Shown one piece after another: positions 41,869 to 49,967 of a stretch of DNA of 64,000 nucleotides (the stretch's first letter is position 1; every line of letters begins with the position of its first letter). The stretch is from DASPLX01 sp035627375. GTDB taxonomy: Bacteria > Pseudomonadota > Gammaproteobacteria > Burkholderiales > Burkholderiaceae_D. Where the stretch lies: the NCBI GenBank assembly GCA_035627375.1, contig DASPLX010000036.1, positions 62,001-126,000 of the forward strand. Reading direction: 5' to 3'. The translations under genes were made by a program, and so were the position numbers. The notes under the pieces are model-generated. The model searched no databases. It saw nothing but the letters and a program-made list of their open reading frames with translations, and was not told the origin of the DNA.

Positions 41869-42789
41869 ATGCAATCGATCCTGGAATTGCGTCACCTGAA
41901 AACCCTGGTCGCCTTGCGCGAAGCCGGCAACCTGTTGCGGGCGGCGACCTTGCTCAATGTCACCCAGTCGGCGCTGTCCCATCAGATCAAGCAACTGGAA
42001 GATCACCACGGCACGGTCCTGTTCGAGCGCAAGTCGGTGCCGGTCAGGTTCACGCCGGCGGGCGAGCGCCTGTTGAAGCTGGCCGACGCAGTGCTGCCGC
42101 AGGTGGCGCACGCCGAGCGCGATGTCGTGCGGCTGGCGCAAGGCGTGGCGGGACAGTTGCGCATCGCGGTCGAATGCCATACCTGCTTCGATTGGCTGAT
42201 GCCAGCCATGGACGTGTTCCGCGGCCGCTGGCCGGAAGTCGAGCTCGACATCGTGTCCGGCTTCCAGGCCGACCCGGTCGGACTCCTGTATGGGAATCGC
42301 GCCGACGTGGCGATCGTGTCGGAGATCGATCGCGAGGAAACGGTCGATTACCATCCTTTGTTCCGCTTCGAGATGGTCGCCTTGCTGGCTAAGGATCATC
42401 CGCTGGCCGGGCGCGACTACCTGGTCGCGGAGGATTTCGCGACCGATACCTTGATCACCTATCCGGTGCCGGACGACATGCTCGACGTCGTGCGCCAGGT
42501 CTTGCGGCCGGCCGGTATCGATACCGCGCGCCGCACCACCGAATTGACGGTCGCGATGCTGCAGCTGGTTGCCAGCCGGCGCGGCATCGCCACGCTGCCG
42601 GTCTGGGCCGCGCAGAATTATCTGAATCGCAACTATGTGCTGGCCAAGCGCGTCACGCCGCAAGGCTTGACGGCCCGCCTGTATGCGGCGTGCCTGCCCG
42701 AGGTATCGAACAAACCTTATCTCGCCGATTTCGTCGCCACCACGCGCGAGAGCTGCTATCTCAACCTCGACGGCATCGAACTCCTCTGA
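41869..42789 (+). CDS. metR: LysR-family regulator of methionine synthesis
   Basis: This 306-aa LysR-type regulator has an N-terminal winged helix-turn-helix (LELRHLKTLVALREAGNLLRAATLLNVTQSALSHQIKQLEDHHGTVLFERKSVPVRFTPAGERLL). An effector domain follows with LRIAVECHTCFDWLMPAMDVFRGRWPEVELDI, characteristic of MetR, which senses homocysteine. It is divergent from metE over a 99-bp region and precedes the transsulfuration genes. It probably activates metE when homocysteine accumulates. Confidence 0.95.
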   Translation: MQSILELRHLKTLVALREAGNLLRAATLLNVTQSALSHQIKQLEDHHGTVLFERKSVPVRFTPAGERLLKLADAVLPQVAHAERDVVRLAQGVAGQLRIAVECHTCFDWLMPAMDVFRGRWPEVELDIVSGFQADPVGLLYGNRADVAIVSEIDREETVDYHPLFRFEMVALLAKDHPLAGRDYLVAEDFATDTLITYPVPDDMLDVVRQVLRPAGIDTARRTTELTVAMLQLVASRRGIATLPVWAAQNYLNRNYVLAKRVTPQGLTARLYAACLPEVSNKPYLADFVATTRESCYLNLDGIELL

Positions 42790-42869
42790 GCCAGATCAAT
42801 TTGTCCTATAGTGGTAGGGCATAAGCTGGTGCTCCTTCTTTTGGGCAATATTTGCCACGGAAACCTGCC

Positions 42870-44246
42870 ATGACCACACAACTCAACCCGGCAGTGCTCT
42901 CCTTGATCGGCAACACTCCGCTGATCGAGGTGACACGCATGGATACCGGTCCATGCAAACTGTTCCTGAAACTGGAATCCCAGAACCCCGGCGGCTCCAT
43001 CAAGGACCGCATCGGCCTGGCGATGATCGAAGCGGCCGAACGCGAAGGCAAGTTGAAGCCCGGCGGCGTCGTGATCGAGGCCACGGCCGGCAATACTGGG
43101 CTGGGCCTCGCGCTGGTGGCGCGCGCCAAGGGCTACCGCGTCGTGCTGGTAGTGCCCGACAAGATGTCGACCGAGAAAGTGTTGCACCTGAAGGCGCTCG
43201 GCGCGGAAGTGCACTTGACCCGTTCCGATGTCGGCAAGGGCCATCCCGAGTATTACCAGGATTACGCGGCGCGGCTGGCGCGCGAGATGCCGGGCGCGTT
43301 CTATATCGATCAGTTCAACAATCCCAACAATCCGCGCGCCCACGAGGAAACGACCGGGCCGGAAATCTGGGAACAGATGGGGCGCGAAGTCGACGCCATC
43401 GTCTGCGGCGTCGGCTCGGCGGGAACCATCACCGGACTGACGCGTTTTTTCCGCAAGGCGCACCCGGCGCTCGAATTCGTGCTGGCCGACCCGAAGGGAT
43501 CCATCCTGGCGGAATACATCCGCAGCGGCAAGCTATCCGACGTCAGCGGCTCCTGGGTCGTCGAGGGCATCGGTGAGGATTTCATCCCGGCCATCGCCGA
43601 TCTTTCCGCCGTCAAGCATGCCTATACGATCGGGGACGAGGAGAGTTTCGAGACCGCCCGCGCCCTGCTGCGCGCCGAGGGCATCCTGGCCGGATCGTCG
43701 ACCGGCACGCTGCTGGCCGCCGCGCTGCGCTATTGCCGCGAGCAGACCGCGCCCAAGCGGGTCGTCACCTTCGTCTGCGACACCGGCACGCGCTACCTGT
43801 CCAAGGTCTACAACGACAACTGGATGTTCGACCAGGGCCTGCTCAAGCGCAAACCGCACGGCGACCTGCGCGACATCATCGGCCGTCCGTTCGACGAAGG
43901 CAACGTGATCAGCGTGGCGCCGGACGACACGCTCGCCACCGCCTTCAACCGCATGCGCAGCGCGGAAATTTCGCAATTGCCGGTGATCGAGCGCGGCCAG
44001 CTGGTCGGCATCGTCGACGAATCCGATGTGCTCTTGAAGGTCGTCGCCGACGAGAAGCATTTCCGCAGCCTGGTCGGCGACACCATGACGCACAACGTCG
44101 AAACGCTGGCTCCCGATGCGAGCCTGGCCGGCTTGCGCGCCGTCCTCGATCGCGGGCTGGTCGCCGTGATCGCCGACCGGCAGCATTTCTACGGCCTGAT
44201 CACCCGCTTCGATCTCCTCAACCACTTGCGCAGAACCTTGCCTTGA
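42870..44246 (+). CDS. Cystathionine beta-synthase with CBS-pair domain
   Basis: This protein of about 458 aa has an N-terminal PLP-dependent domain. The PLP lysine is in NPGGSIKDRIGLAMIEAAE, the TAGNTGLGLAL loop follows, and CGVGSAGTITGLTRFF completes the site. A C-terminal pair of CBS domains (about 330-455, ISVAPDDTLATAFNRMRSAEISQLPVIERGQLVGIVDESD and later VETLAPDASLAGLR) is likely regulatory. It condenses serine with homocysteine. The ATG at 42870 is chosen over a TTG 18 bp upstream. The gamma-lyase gene follows 16 bp later, giving the reverse transsulfuration pair. Confidence 0.93.
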   Translation: MTTQLNPAVLSLIGNTPLIEVTRMDTGPCKLFLKLESQNPGGSIKDRIGLAMIEAAEREGKLKPGGVVIEATAGNTGLGLALVARAKGYRVVLVVPDKMSTEKVLHLKALGAEVHLTRSDVGKGHPEYYQDYAARLAREMPGAFYIDQFNNPNNPRAHEETTGPEIWEQMGREVDAIVCGVGSAGTITGLTRFFRKAHPALEFVLADPKGSILAEYIRSGKLSDVSGSWVVEGIGEDFIPAIADLSAVKHAYTIGDEESFETARALLRAEGILAGSSTGTLLAAALRYCREQTAPKRVVTFVCDTGTRYLSKVYNDNWMFDQGLLKRKPHGDLRDIIGRPFDEGNVISVAPDDTLATAFNRMRSAEISQLPVIERGQLVGIVDESDVLLKVVADEKHFRSLVGDTMTHNVETLAPDASLAGLRAVLDRGLVAVIADRQHFYGLITRFDLLNHLRRTLP

Positions 44247-44262
44247 AATTTTTTCCCCTGAC

Positions 44263-45438
44263 ATGATCAATTCCATGAAAAAGCATTTCGCGACCCGCGT
44301 CATTCATGCCGGCCAATCGCCCGATCCATCGACCGGCGCCATCATGCCGCCGATCTACGCCACCTCGACCTACGTTCAGCAAAGCCCAGGCGTGCACAAG
44401 GGACTCGACTACGGCCGCTCGCACAATCCGACGCGCTGGGCCTGGGAGCGCAACATCGCCGACCTGGAAGGCGGCGCCCAGGGCTTCGCCTTCGCCTCGG
44501 GCCTGGCGGCGATCGCCACGGTGCTCGAGCTGGCCGACGCCGGCTCCCACATCATCGCCGGCGACGACATGTACGGCGGCAGCTATCGCCTGTTCGAGCG
44601 CGTGCGCCGCCGCAGCGCCGGACATACCTTCAGTTATGTCGACCTGACCGAGCCGGAAAACCTGCTGGCGGCGATCCGTCCCGAAACCAAGATGGTATGG
44701 GTCGAGACCCCGACCAATCCGATGCTGAAACTCGCCGACCTGCAGGCGATCGCCAAGATCTGCCGTCAGCGCGGCATCATCGCCATCGCCGACAACACCT
44801 TCGCCAGCCCGCGCGTGCAGCGTCCGCTCGAATTCGGTTTCGACATCGTGGTGCATTCGGCGACCAAGTACCTGAACGGACATTCCGACATCATCGGCGG
44901 CGTCGCCGTGGTCGGCGGCGAGCCGCATCAAGCCGAGTGGTGCGAGCAGCTCGCCTTCCTGCAGAATTCGGTCGGCGCCATCGCCGGGCCGTTCGACAGT
45001 TTCCTCGCCTTGCGCGGCGCGAAGACGCTCGCCTTGCGCATGGAGCGCCATTGCGCCAGCGCGCTCGAGCTGGCGCGCTGGCTGGAGGCGCAGCCGAAGG
45101 TGAGGAAAGTGTATTACCCAGGCCTGGAGTCGCATCCGCAGCATGCGCTCGCGCGCAGGCAGATGGCGGGCTTCGGCGGCATCATCTCGATCGACCTGGA
45201 TACCGACCTGGCCGGCGCACGCCGCTTCCTCGAGCGCTGCGAGATCTTCGCGCTGGCCGAGAGCCTGGGCGGCGTGGAAAGCCTGATCGAGCATCCGGCC
45301 ATCATGACCCATGCGACGATTCCGCCGGCGCAGCGTGCGACGCTCGGCATCACCGACACGCTGATCCGGTTGTCGGTCGGGATCGAGGACGTGGAAGACT
45401 TGCGCGCGGACTTGAAGCACGCGCTCGAGGCGATCTGA
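44263..45438 (+). CDS. Cystathionine gamma-lyase/synthase-type PLP enzyme
   Basis: This 391-aa Cys/Met-metabolism PLP enzyme has key features YATSTYVQQSPG, DYGRSHNPTRWAWERNIADLEGG, VWVETPTNPMLK, ADNTFASPRVQRPLEFGFDIVVHSATKYLNGHSD (the PLP lysine is in SATKY) and LGGVESLIEHPAIMTH. Sequence alone does not separate gamma-lyase from gamma-synthase. Immediate linkage to cystathionine beta-synthase argues for the lyase that releases cysteine from cystathionine. A second ATG lies four codons in. Confidence 0.93.
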   Translation: MINSMKKHFATRVIHAGQSPDPSTGAIMPPIYATSTYVQQSPGVHKGLDYGRSHNPTRWAWERNIADLEGGAQGFAFASGLAAIATVLELADAGSHIIAGDDMYGGSYRLFERVRRRSAGHTFSYVDLTEPENLLAAIRPETKMVWVETPTNPMLKLADLQAIAKICRQRGIIAIADNTFASPRVQRPLEFGFDIVVHSATKYLNGHSDIIGGVAVVGGEPHQAEWCEQLAFLQNSVGAIAGPFDSFLALRGAKTLALRMERHCASALELARWLEAQPKVRKVYYPGLESHPQHALARRQMAGFGGIISIDLDTDLAGARRFLERCEIFALAESLGGVESLIEHPAIMTHATIPPAQRATLGITDTLIRLSVGIEDVEDLRADLKHALEAI

Positions 45439-45442
45439 CGCC

Positions 45443-45985
45443 TCAGTCTAGGCGGCAGCGCCGCGCTCTTTCCCGGATGGCCGCCGTTTCCGCGGCGGCC
45501 AATCCGAGCGATTCCAGAAAATCCTGGTGCGCTTCCGGCGCCTGCGCCTCGAACACCGCGTGCCAGCGTTCCATCGAGGCATCATCCATGCCGGCGCCGC
45601 GCAGTAGCGCCACCCAGCGTTGCTTGTTCATGACGCGGCTGTGGGCCAGTTCGTTTTCGCTGGCCAGGAGGCGGATCAGCAATTGCTGCTGCTCGCGCAG
45701 GCCGGCGATTTCCTTGTTCAACTCACGAAGGCGGCGCTGGAGGATATTGCCCTTGCGCCTGCCTTCGGCGTCGAGCAATTCCGCGATGCTCTTCAGGGGC
45801 AGGCCGGCATCGCGATAGGCGCAGATCTGCGTCAGCCGCGCCACTTCCTTCGGTCCGTAGCGCCGATAACCGGCATCGCTGCGCGCGGCGCAACGGATCA
45901 GGCCGAGGCCTTCGTAATAGAGCAGGGTCGTGCGCGAGATGCCGCAATAGCGGGCCAGCTGGGTGACGGAATAGACATTGCTCAT
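45443..45985 (-). CDS. MerR-family transcriptional regulator
   Basis: This 180-aa regulator has an N-terminal MerR helix-turn-helix (YSVTQLARYCGISRTTLLYYEGLGLIRCAARSDAGYRRYGPKEVARLTQICAYRDAGLPLKSIAELL, about 5-70). A coiled coil follows (about 80-115). The C-terminal part (EAQAPEAHQDFLESLGLAAAE) has no cysteines, so the signal is probably not a metal. It converges on the gamma-lyase gene, whose stop lies 4 bp away. A small unknown gene lies 27 bp upstream in the same direction and may be its partner. Confidence 0.93.
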   Translation of the reverse strand: MSNVYSVTQLARYCGISRTTLLYYEGLGLIRCAARSDAGYRRYGPKEVARLTQICAYRDAGLPLKSIAELLDAEGRRKGNILQRRLRELNKEIAGLREQQQLLIRLLASENELAHSRVMNKQRWVALLRGAGMDDASMERWHAVFEAQAPEAHQDFLESLGLAAAETAAIRERARRCRLD

Positions 45986-46012
45986 CGTTCCCTCTCTTCG
46001 GTTTGGTCGGCG

Positions 46013-46435
46013 TCAGCCTGCGATCGCAGGTTCGCCGGGAAGCGGTTCGCGATCGGGCGCGACGAAGCGGCTGCGCGCCTCGCCCGATGCGAGCATGTCT
46101 TCGGAATAATGCCTCAGGAGGATGGCCTTTGCATCGTCGACGAGATCGCGGTTAGAAGCGAGAAACCGGAGCCAGTCGAGTGCCGGGTCGGCCGCGCCGC
46201 GCGAGCGCAGGACGTGGAGCAGGGCCACGGTGATCGTGCGGTGGAACTTGCCGGCAGCGCCGAGATGCGTGGCGTAGCGCAGGATGCCGTCGCAGATGCG
46301 CTCGACGGCGTCGTCGAAGGAAAGCCGCCGCAGCAAGATCCAGGAAAGACGGAGGTGCCCGACGTGGCCGAATTCCGCCGGGGGCAGGCTGCATTGCAGG
46401 AATGCGGAAAGAAAATCGTCGTCGTCGCGGTTCAT
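46013..46435 (-). CDS. Unrecognised small protein next to a MerR regulator
   Basis: This 140-aa cytoplasmic protein is without signal or membrane segments. It reads MNRDDDDFLSAFLQCSLPPAEFGHVGHLRLSWILLRRL, then AVERICDGILRYATHLGAAGKFHRTITVALLHVLRSRG. The pattern of conserved-looking His and Arg (FGHVGHLRLSW, KFHRT) points to a real all-helical family. I do not know its name. It is coupled to the MerR regulator downstream by a short gap. Confidence 0.8.
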   Translation of the reverse strand: MNRDDDDFLSAFLQCSLPPAEFGHVGHLRLSWILLRRLSFDDAVERICDGILRYATHLGAAGKFHRTITVALLHVLRSRGAADPALDWLRFLASNRDLVDDAKAILLRHYSEDMLASGEARSRFVAPDREPLPGEPAIAG

Positions 46436-46513
46436 GCCTGGCCTCCTGTCGAATGAATGGAGGCCAAGCGTAAACCCGCCGGCCGTAGACGGGTCAAGCG
46501 GCGGTTGGAAGAT

Positions 46514-47614
46514 TCAGGGTACGAGCGGCTTGCCGGCAGCCTGCTTGCGCTTGATCTCGGCCACCGTCTTCTCGATCGCCGGCAGCCGCGCCGCGATCGG
46601 CGCATGGATCGCGTTGTAGCCGTTGGCGACGCTGGGCGGGTATTGCGCGGCGAGCCGTTGCCAGAAGGCGGCGGCGCCGTCCACGCTGTAGCCGGCGCGC
46701 GCCGCCATGTAGAGCGCCAGTGCGTCGGCGGCGTTGTCGAGCTCCTTCGGCATCGGCTTCACGCCGGAAGCGCCGCTCATCGTCGAGAGATCCGGGTGCA
46801 TGCGCACCAGATTGTCGATGATGCCGCCGATGGTGGCGTTCATGCGCTGCTTTTGCGCGTGGGCCAGCGCGTTGTGCGCCATTTCCTTGGCCAGGACGTA
46901 GGCCAGTTCTTCCTCGGTCCGCGCGAATTCGAGCATGCCGCGCGTGACCAGCACCCGGTGCCCGTCGGCATAGGCGTTGACATGGTCGGCGAGGCCGAGC
47001 TGGATGCCGAAGGCGCAGGCATGGGTCAGCGGCACGGTGACGGCGAGATTGCCGTTGGCGCGCGCCACCGACAGCTTGACGCTGGATTTGCCCACGACCA
47101 GCGGCGCGAGCACCGCCGCAGCCTTGCTTTCGGCATCCTGCCCTTGAGGCAACGGCTTTTCCTCGGCGGCCAGCAATACGTCGCCGCGCCGCAAGCCGGC
47201 CTTGGCCGCGCCGCTGCCGCCGAGCACGTTGACGATCTGCAGGCGGTCGTTCAAGCCGAGCGTCTGATGCGCGGCTTCGACGAATTCCGAAGTGTAGGAA
47301 TATTTGTTCTTGGCCGTGAAGCCGAGCAGGTTGCGCGCATTGCCCTTGCACAATTCGGTATTGTTGACGAGCAGCGGCGCGCCGACCCGGTACAGCCGAT
47401 CCTGCATCGCGACCAAGGCGTTCAACGCCTGGACCTGCGCCGGATCGACCGGCGGCGGGGCGACGACGACCGGCCTCGGTTCCGGCATCTTGGTGACGAC
47501 AGGAGCTTGAGTGGCGCAGGCGGCCAGAAACAATACGGATGACAAGCCCAGCAGCCGCATGATCCCCGTACCGCGCCGTCTCGCTGCCAATGTTTTCCTA
47601 AGCGTTACCTGCAT
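46514..47614 (-). CDS. M48-like lipoprotein with PDZ-like domain and altered active site
   Basis: This 366-aa protein begins with a basic N-terminus followed by a lipoprotein signal (MRLLGLSSVLFLAAC, Cys33). A PDZ-like stretch (LNDRLQIVNVLGGSGAAKAGLRRGDVLLAAEEKPLP, about 121-157) lies before an M48-type peptidase region. The zinc motif reads KEMAH (243-247) instead of HExxH, and the third-ligand site reads LDNAAD where ExxAD is expected. The protein may be a pseudo-enzyme, or it binds metal differently. The ATG at 47614 follows AAGGGGATC. An alternative ATG lies at 47560. It is downstream of dut. Confidence 0.78.
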   Translation of the reverse strand: MQVTLRKTLAARRRGTGIMRLLGLSSVLFLAACATQAPVVTKMPEPRPVVVAPPPVDPAQVQALNALVAMQDRLYRVGAPLLVNNTELCKGNARNLLGFTAKNKYSYTSEFVEAAHQTLGLNDRLQIVNVLGGSGAAKAGLRRGDVLLAAEEKPLPQGQDAESKAAAVLAPLVVGKSSVKLSVARANGNLAVTVPLTHACAFGIQLGLADHVNAYADGHRVLVTRGMLEFARTEEELAYVLAKEMAHNALAHAQKQRMNATIGGIIDNLVRMHPDLSTMSGASGVKPMPKELDNAADALALYMAARAGYSVDGAAAFWQRLAAQYPPSVANGYNAIHAPIAARLPAIEKTVAEIKRKQAAGKPLVP

Positions 47615-47625
47615 GCATGATCCCC

Positions 47626-48075
47626 TTAATGTTTGCCCGTGCTGCCGAAACCGCCCGCGCCGCGTTCGCTCGCGTCGAATTCCTCGACGACATTGAAGCC
47701 GACTTGCAGTACGGGAACGATGACGAGCTGAGCAAGGCGCTCCATCGGCTGGAGCGTGAATTCGGTCTGGCCTCGATTCCATGTCGAAACCATAAGTTGT
47801 CCCTGGTAATCAGAATCGATCAGGCCGACTAAGTTCCCCAACACAATGCCGTGCTTGTGGCCCATGCCGCTGCGCGGCAGGATCATCGCCGCATAGCCGG
47901 GATCGGCGATGTGGATCGCCAGTCCGGTCGGCACCAGGTGGGTCTCGCCCGGCTTGATGACGAGCGGCGCTTCGAGGCAGGCGCGCAGGTCGAGGCCGGC
48001 GCTGCCTTGCGTCGCATAGGCCGGCATCTGTTCTTTCATGCGCGGATCGAGGATTTTGACGGCGATGTTTTTCAT
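47626..48075 (-). CDS. dut: dUTP diphosphatase
   Basis: This 149-aa trimeric dUTPase has all five motifs in order: SAGLDLRACL, LPRSGMGHKHG, GNLVGLIDSDYQGQLMVS, QLVIVPV and the flexible C-terminal ERGAGGFGSTGKH. It removes dUTP to keep uracil out of DNA and supplies dUMP. The ATG at 48075 gives the normal MKNIAVKIL start. The stop is 12 bp before the M48-like gene. It belongs to the leftward ribF-ileS-lspA-coaBC-dut string. Confidence 0.97.
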   Translation of the reverse strand: MKNIAVKILDPRMKEQMPAYATQGSAGLDLRACLEAPLVIKPGETHLVPTGLAIHIADPGYAAMILPRSGMGHKHGIVLGNLVGLIDSDYQGQLMVSTWNRGQTEFTLQPMERLAQLVIVPVLQVGFNVVEEFDASERGAGGFGSTGKH

Positions 48076-48142
48076 ACTGGGTGCTCGAATGGAATGCCGC
48101 GCCGCCGGAGGCATGGCGCGGACGGATTGTAAAACGGAAGGA

Positions 48143-49333
48143 CTAGAGGCGGCGCGCTACTTCGGCGATCAATTGACGTGCCAGGGATTGCTTGTCAGCA
48201 AGAGGAAGATGCGTATGGCCGTGCTCGTCGAACAGCACGAGTTCGTTCTCGTTCTTGCCGAAGGTCTGGGGGCCGATATTACCGACCAATAGCGGAATGT
48301 TCTTTTTCCTGCGCTTGGCTTCGCCGTACTGCAGCAGGTTTTCCGATTCGGCGGCGAAACCGACGCAATACGGTTTGCCCGGCAGCGCGGCGACCGCGGC
48401 CAGGATGTCCGGATTTTGCTCGAACTGCAGTCGGGGCGGCGCTCCGCCGTCGGTCTTCTTCAATTTCTGTTCGCTGACGTTGACGACGCGCCAGTCGGCG
48501 ACGGCCGCGACCGCGATGAAGATGTCCTCGGCATCGACATGGGTCATCACGACATCGTGCATCTGCTGCGCGCTCTGGACGTTGATGCGGTGCACGCCGT
48601 AAGGCGTCGCCAGCGCCGTCGGGCCGGAGATCAGGGTGACTTCAGCCCCCGCTTCGCGCGCCGCGCGCGCCAGGGCGTAACCCATCTTGCCGGACGAGAG
48701 ATTGGTGATGCCGCGGACCGGATCGATCGGTTCGAAAGTCGGCCCGGCCGTGATCAGCACACGCTTGCCGGCCAGTGCCTTGGGTTGGAAGGCAGCGACG
48801 ATTTCCTCGTACAGCTGCTCGGGTTCGAGCATGCGGCCCATGCCTGTTTCACCGCAGGCCTGGTCGCCGGCGTCGGGGCCGAGCAGGGCGATGCCGTCGG
48901 CCTTCAATTGCTCGGCATTGCGCCGGGTGGCCGGATTCGACCACATCTCGACATTCATCGCCGGGGCGACCAGCAGCGGTACGGTCGCGGGCCGGGCCAG
49001 GCATAAGGTCGATAACAGATCGTCGCAGCCGCCGTGCGCCAGCTTCGACATGAAATCGGCCGAGCAGGGCGCGATCACGATCGCGTCGGCGTCGCGCGTG
49101 AGGTCGATATGCGGCATGTTGTTGGCGATGCGCGCATCCCATTGGTCGGTGTAGACGGTGCGGCCCGACAGCGCCTGCATCGTGATCGGCGTGATGAATT
49201 GGGTGGCGGCTTGCGTCATGACGACCTGGACCGCGGCGCCGGCCTTGGTCAAGAGGCGCGTCAGTTCGGCCGCCTTGTAGCAGGCGACGCCGCCGGTCAA
49301 CCCGAGCACGATTTTTTTCCTGGCCAGTTCCAT
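48143..49333 (-). CDS. coaBC: Bifunctional phosphopantothenoylcysteine synthetase/decarboxylase
   Basis: This 396-aa protein has two domains. The N-terminal CoaC flavoprotein domain (about 1-185) has IVLGLTGGVACYKAAELTRLL, the active His region ANNMPHIDLTRDADAIVIAPCSADF, PAMNVEMW and the lid GETGMGRM. The CoaB domain (about 187-395) has VLITAGPTFEPIDPVRGITNLSSGKMG and a Lys-rich KKTDGGAPP segment. It makes 4'-phosphopantetheine for coenzyme A. The ATG at 49333 follows GGGAG, and dut lies 67 bp downstream. Confidence 0.96.
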   Translation of the reverse strand: MELARKKIVLGLTGGVACYKAAELTRLLTKAGAAVQVVMTQAATQFITPITMQALSGRTVYTDQWDARIANNMPHIDLTRDADAIVIAPCSADFMSKLAHGGCDDLLSTLCLARPATVPLLVAPAMNVEMWSNPATRRNAEQLKADGIALLGPDAGDQACGETGMGRMLEPEQLYEEIVAAFQPKALAGKRVLITAGPTFEPIDPVRGITNLSSGKMGYALARAAREAGAEVTLISGPTALATPYGVHRINVQSAQQMHDVVMTHVDAEDIFIAVAAVADWRVVNVSEQKLKKTDGGAPPRLQFEQNPDILAAVAALPGKPYCVGFAAESENLLQYGEAKRRKKNIPLLVGNIGPQTFGKNENELVLFDEHGHTHLPLADKQSLARQLIAEVARRL

Positions 49334-49393
49334 GGGAACTCCCGACATCTCAGAGGCTTAAAGGCGCACAGTGTACCAGTTGCCGCATCCGGC

Positions 49394-49894
49394 CTATTTG
49401 CCGACGCGCCGCAATTCATCCAGCAGCAGCAGCGCGACGCCGATGCTGATGCCGGTATCGGCGACGTTGAACGCCGGCCAGTGCCAACCGCCGACGTGGA
49501 AATCGAGGAAGTCGATCACGTGGCCATAGGCGATGCGGTCGATCACGTTGCCGACCGCGCCGCCCAGGATCAGCGCCAGGGCCCAGCAGAACAGCTTCTG
49601 CCCGGCGTGGCGCTTGAGCAAGTAGACGATGAAGATCGCCGCGGCGATCCCGAGCCCGGTGAACAGGTAGCGCTGCCATCCCGACTCCGTGGCCAGGAAA
49701 CTGAACGCCGCTCCCTTGTTATAGGCGAGCACCAGATTGAAGAAGGACGTGACCGGCAGCGATTCTCCATAGGTGAACAGCTTGGCGACGGTGATCTTCG
49801 TGACCTGGTCGAGCAGCATGACGATGGCGGCGATGCCGAGCCATTGCGTCAGGCCGGAACTGGAAGTGGTGGAAAAGCTGCTTTTTTTTGCCAT
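49394..49894 (-). CDS. lspA: Lipoprotein signal peptidase
   Basis: This 166-aa inner-membrane aspartyl protease has four helices. The catalytic aspartates lie in GGAVGNVIDRIAYGHVIDFLD and WPAFNVADTGISIGVALL. The N-terminal helix begins after a Ser/Thr-rich tail (MAKKSSFSTTSSSG). It removes signal peptides from lipoproteins such as those in this window. It is placed after ileS, which is a classical neighbour, and before coaBC. Confidence 0.96.
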   Translation of the reverse strand: MAKKSSFSTTSSSGLTQWLGIAAIVMLLDQVTKITVAKLFTYGESLPVTSFFNLVLAYNKGAAFSFLATESGWQRYLFTGLGIAAAIFIVYLLKRHAGQKLFCWALALILGGAVGNVIDRIAYGHVIDFLDFHVGGWHWPAFNVADTGISIGVALLLLDELRRVGK

Positions 49895-49967
49895 GGGTGA
49901 AAAAACGTATCTGTTGGTTTCCCTCCCCCGGCAGGGGGAGGGGCGGCAAGATGCGGCTGATGCGGCG

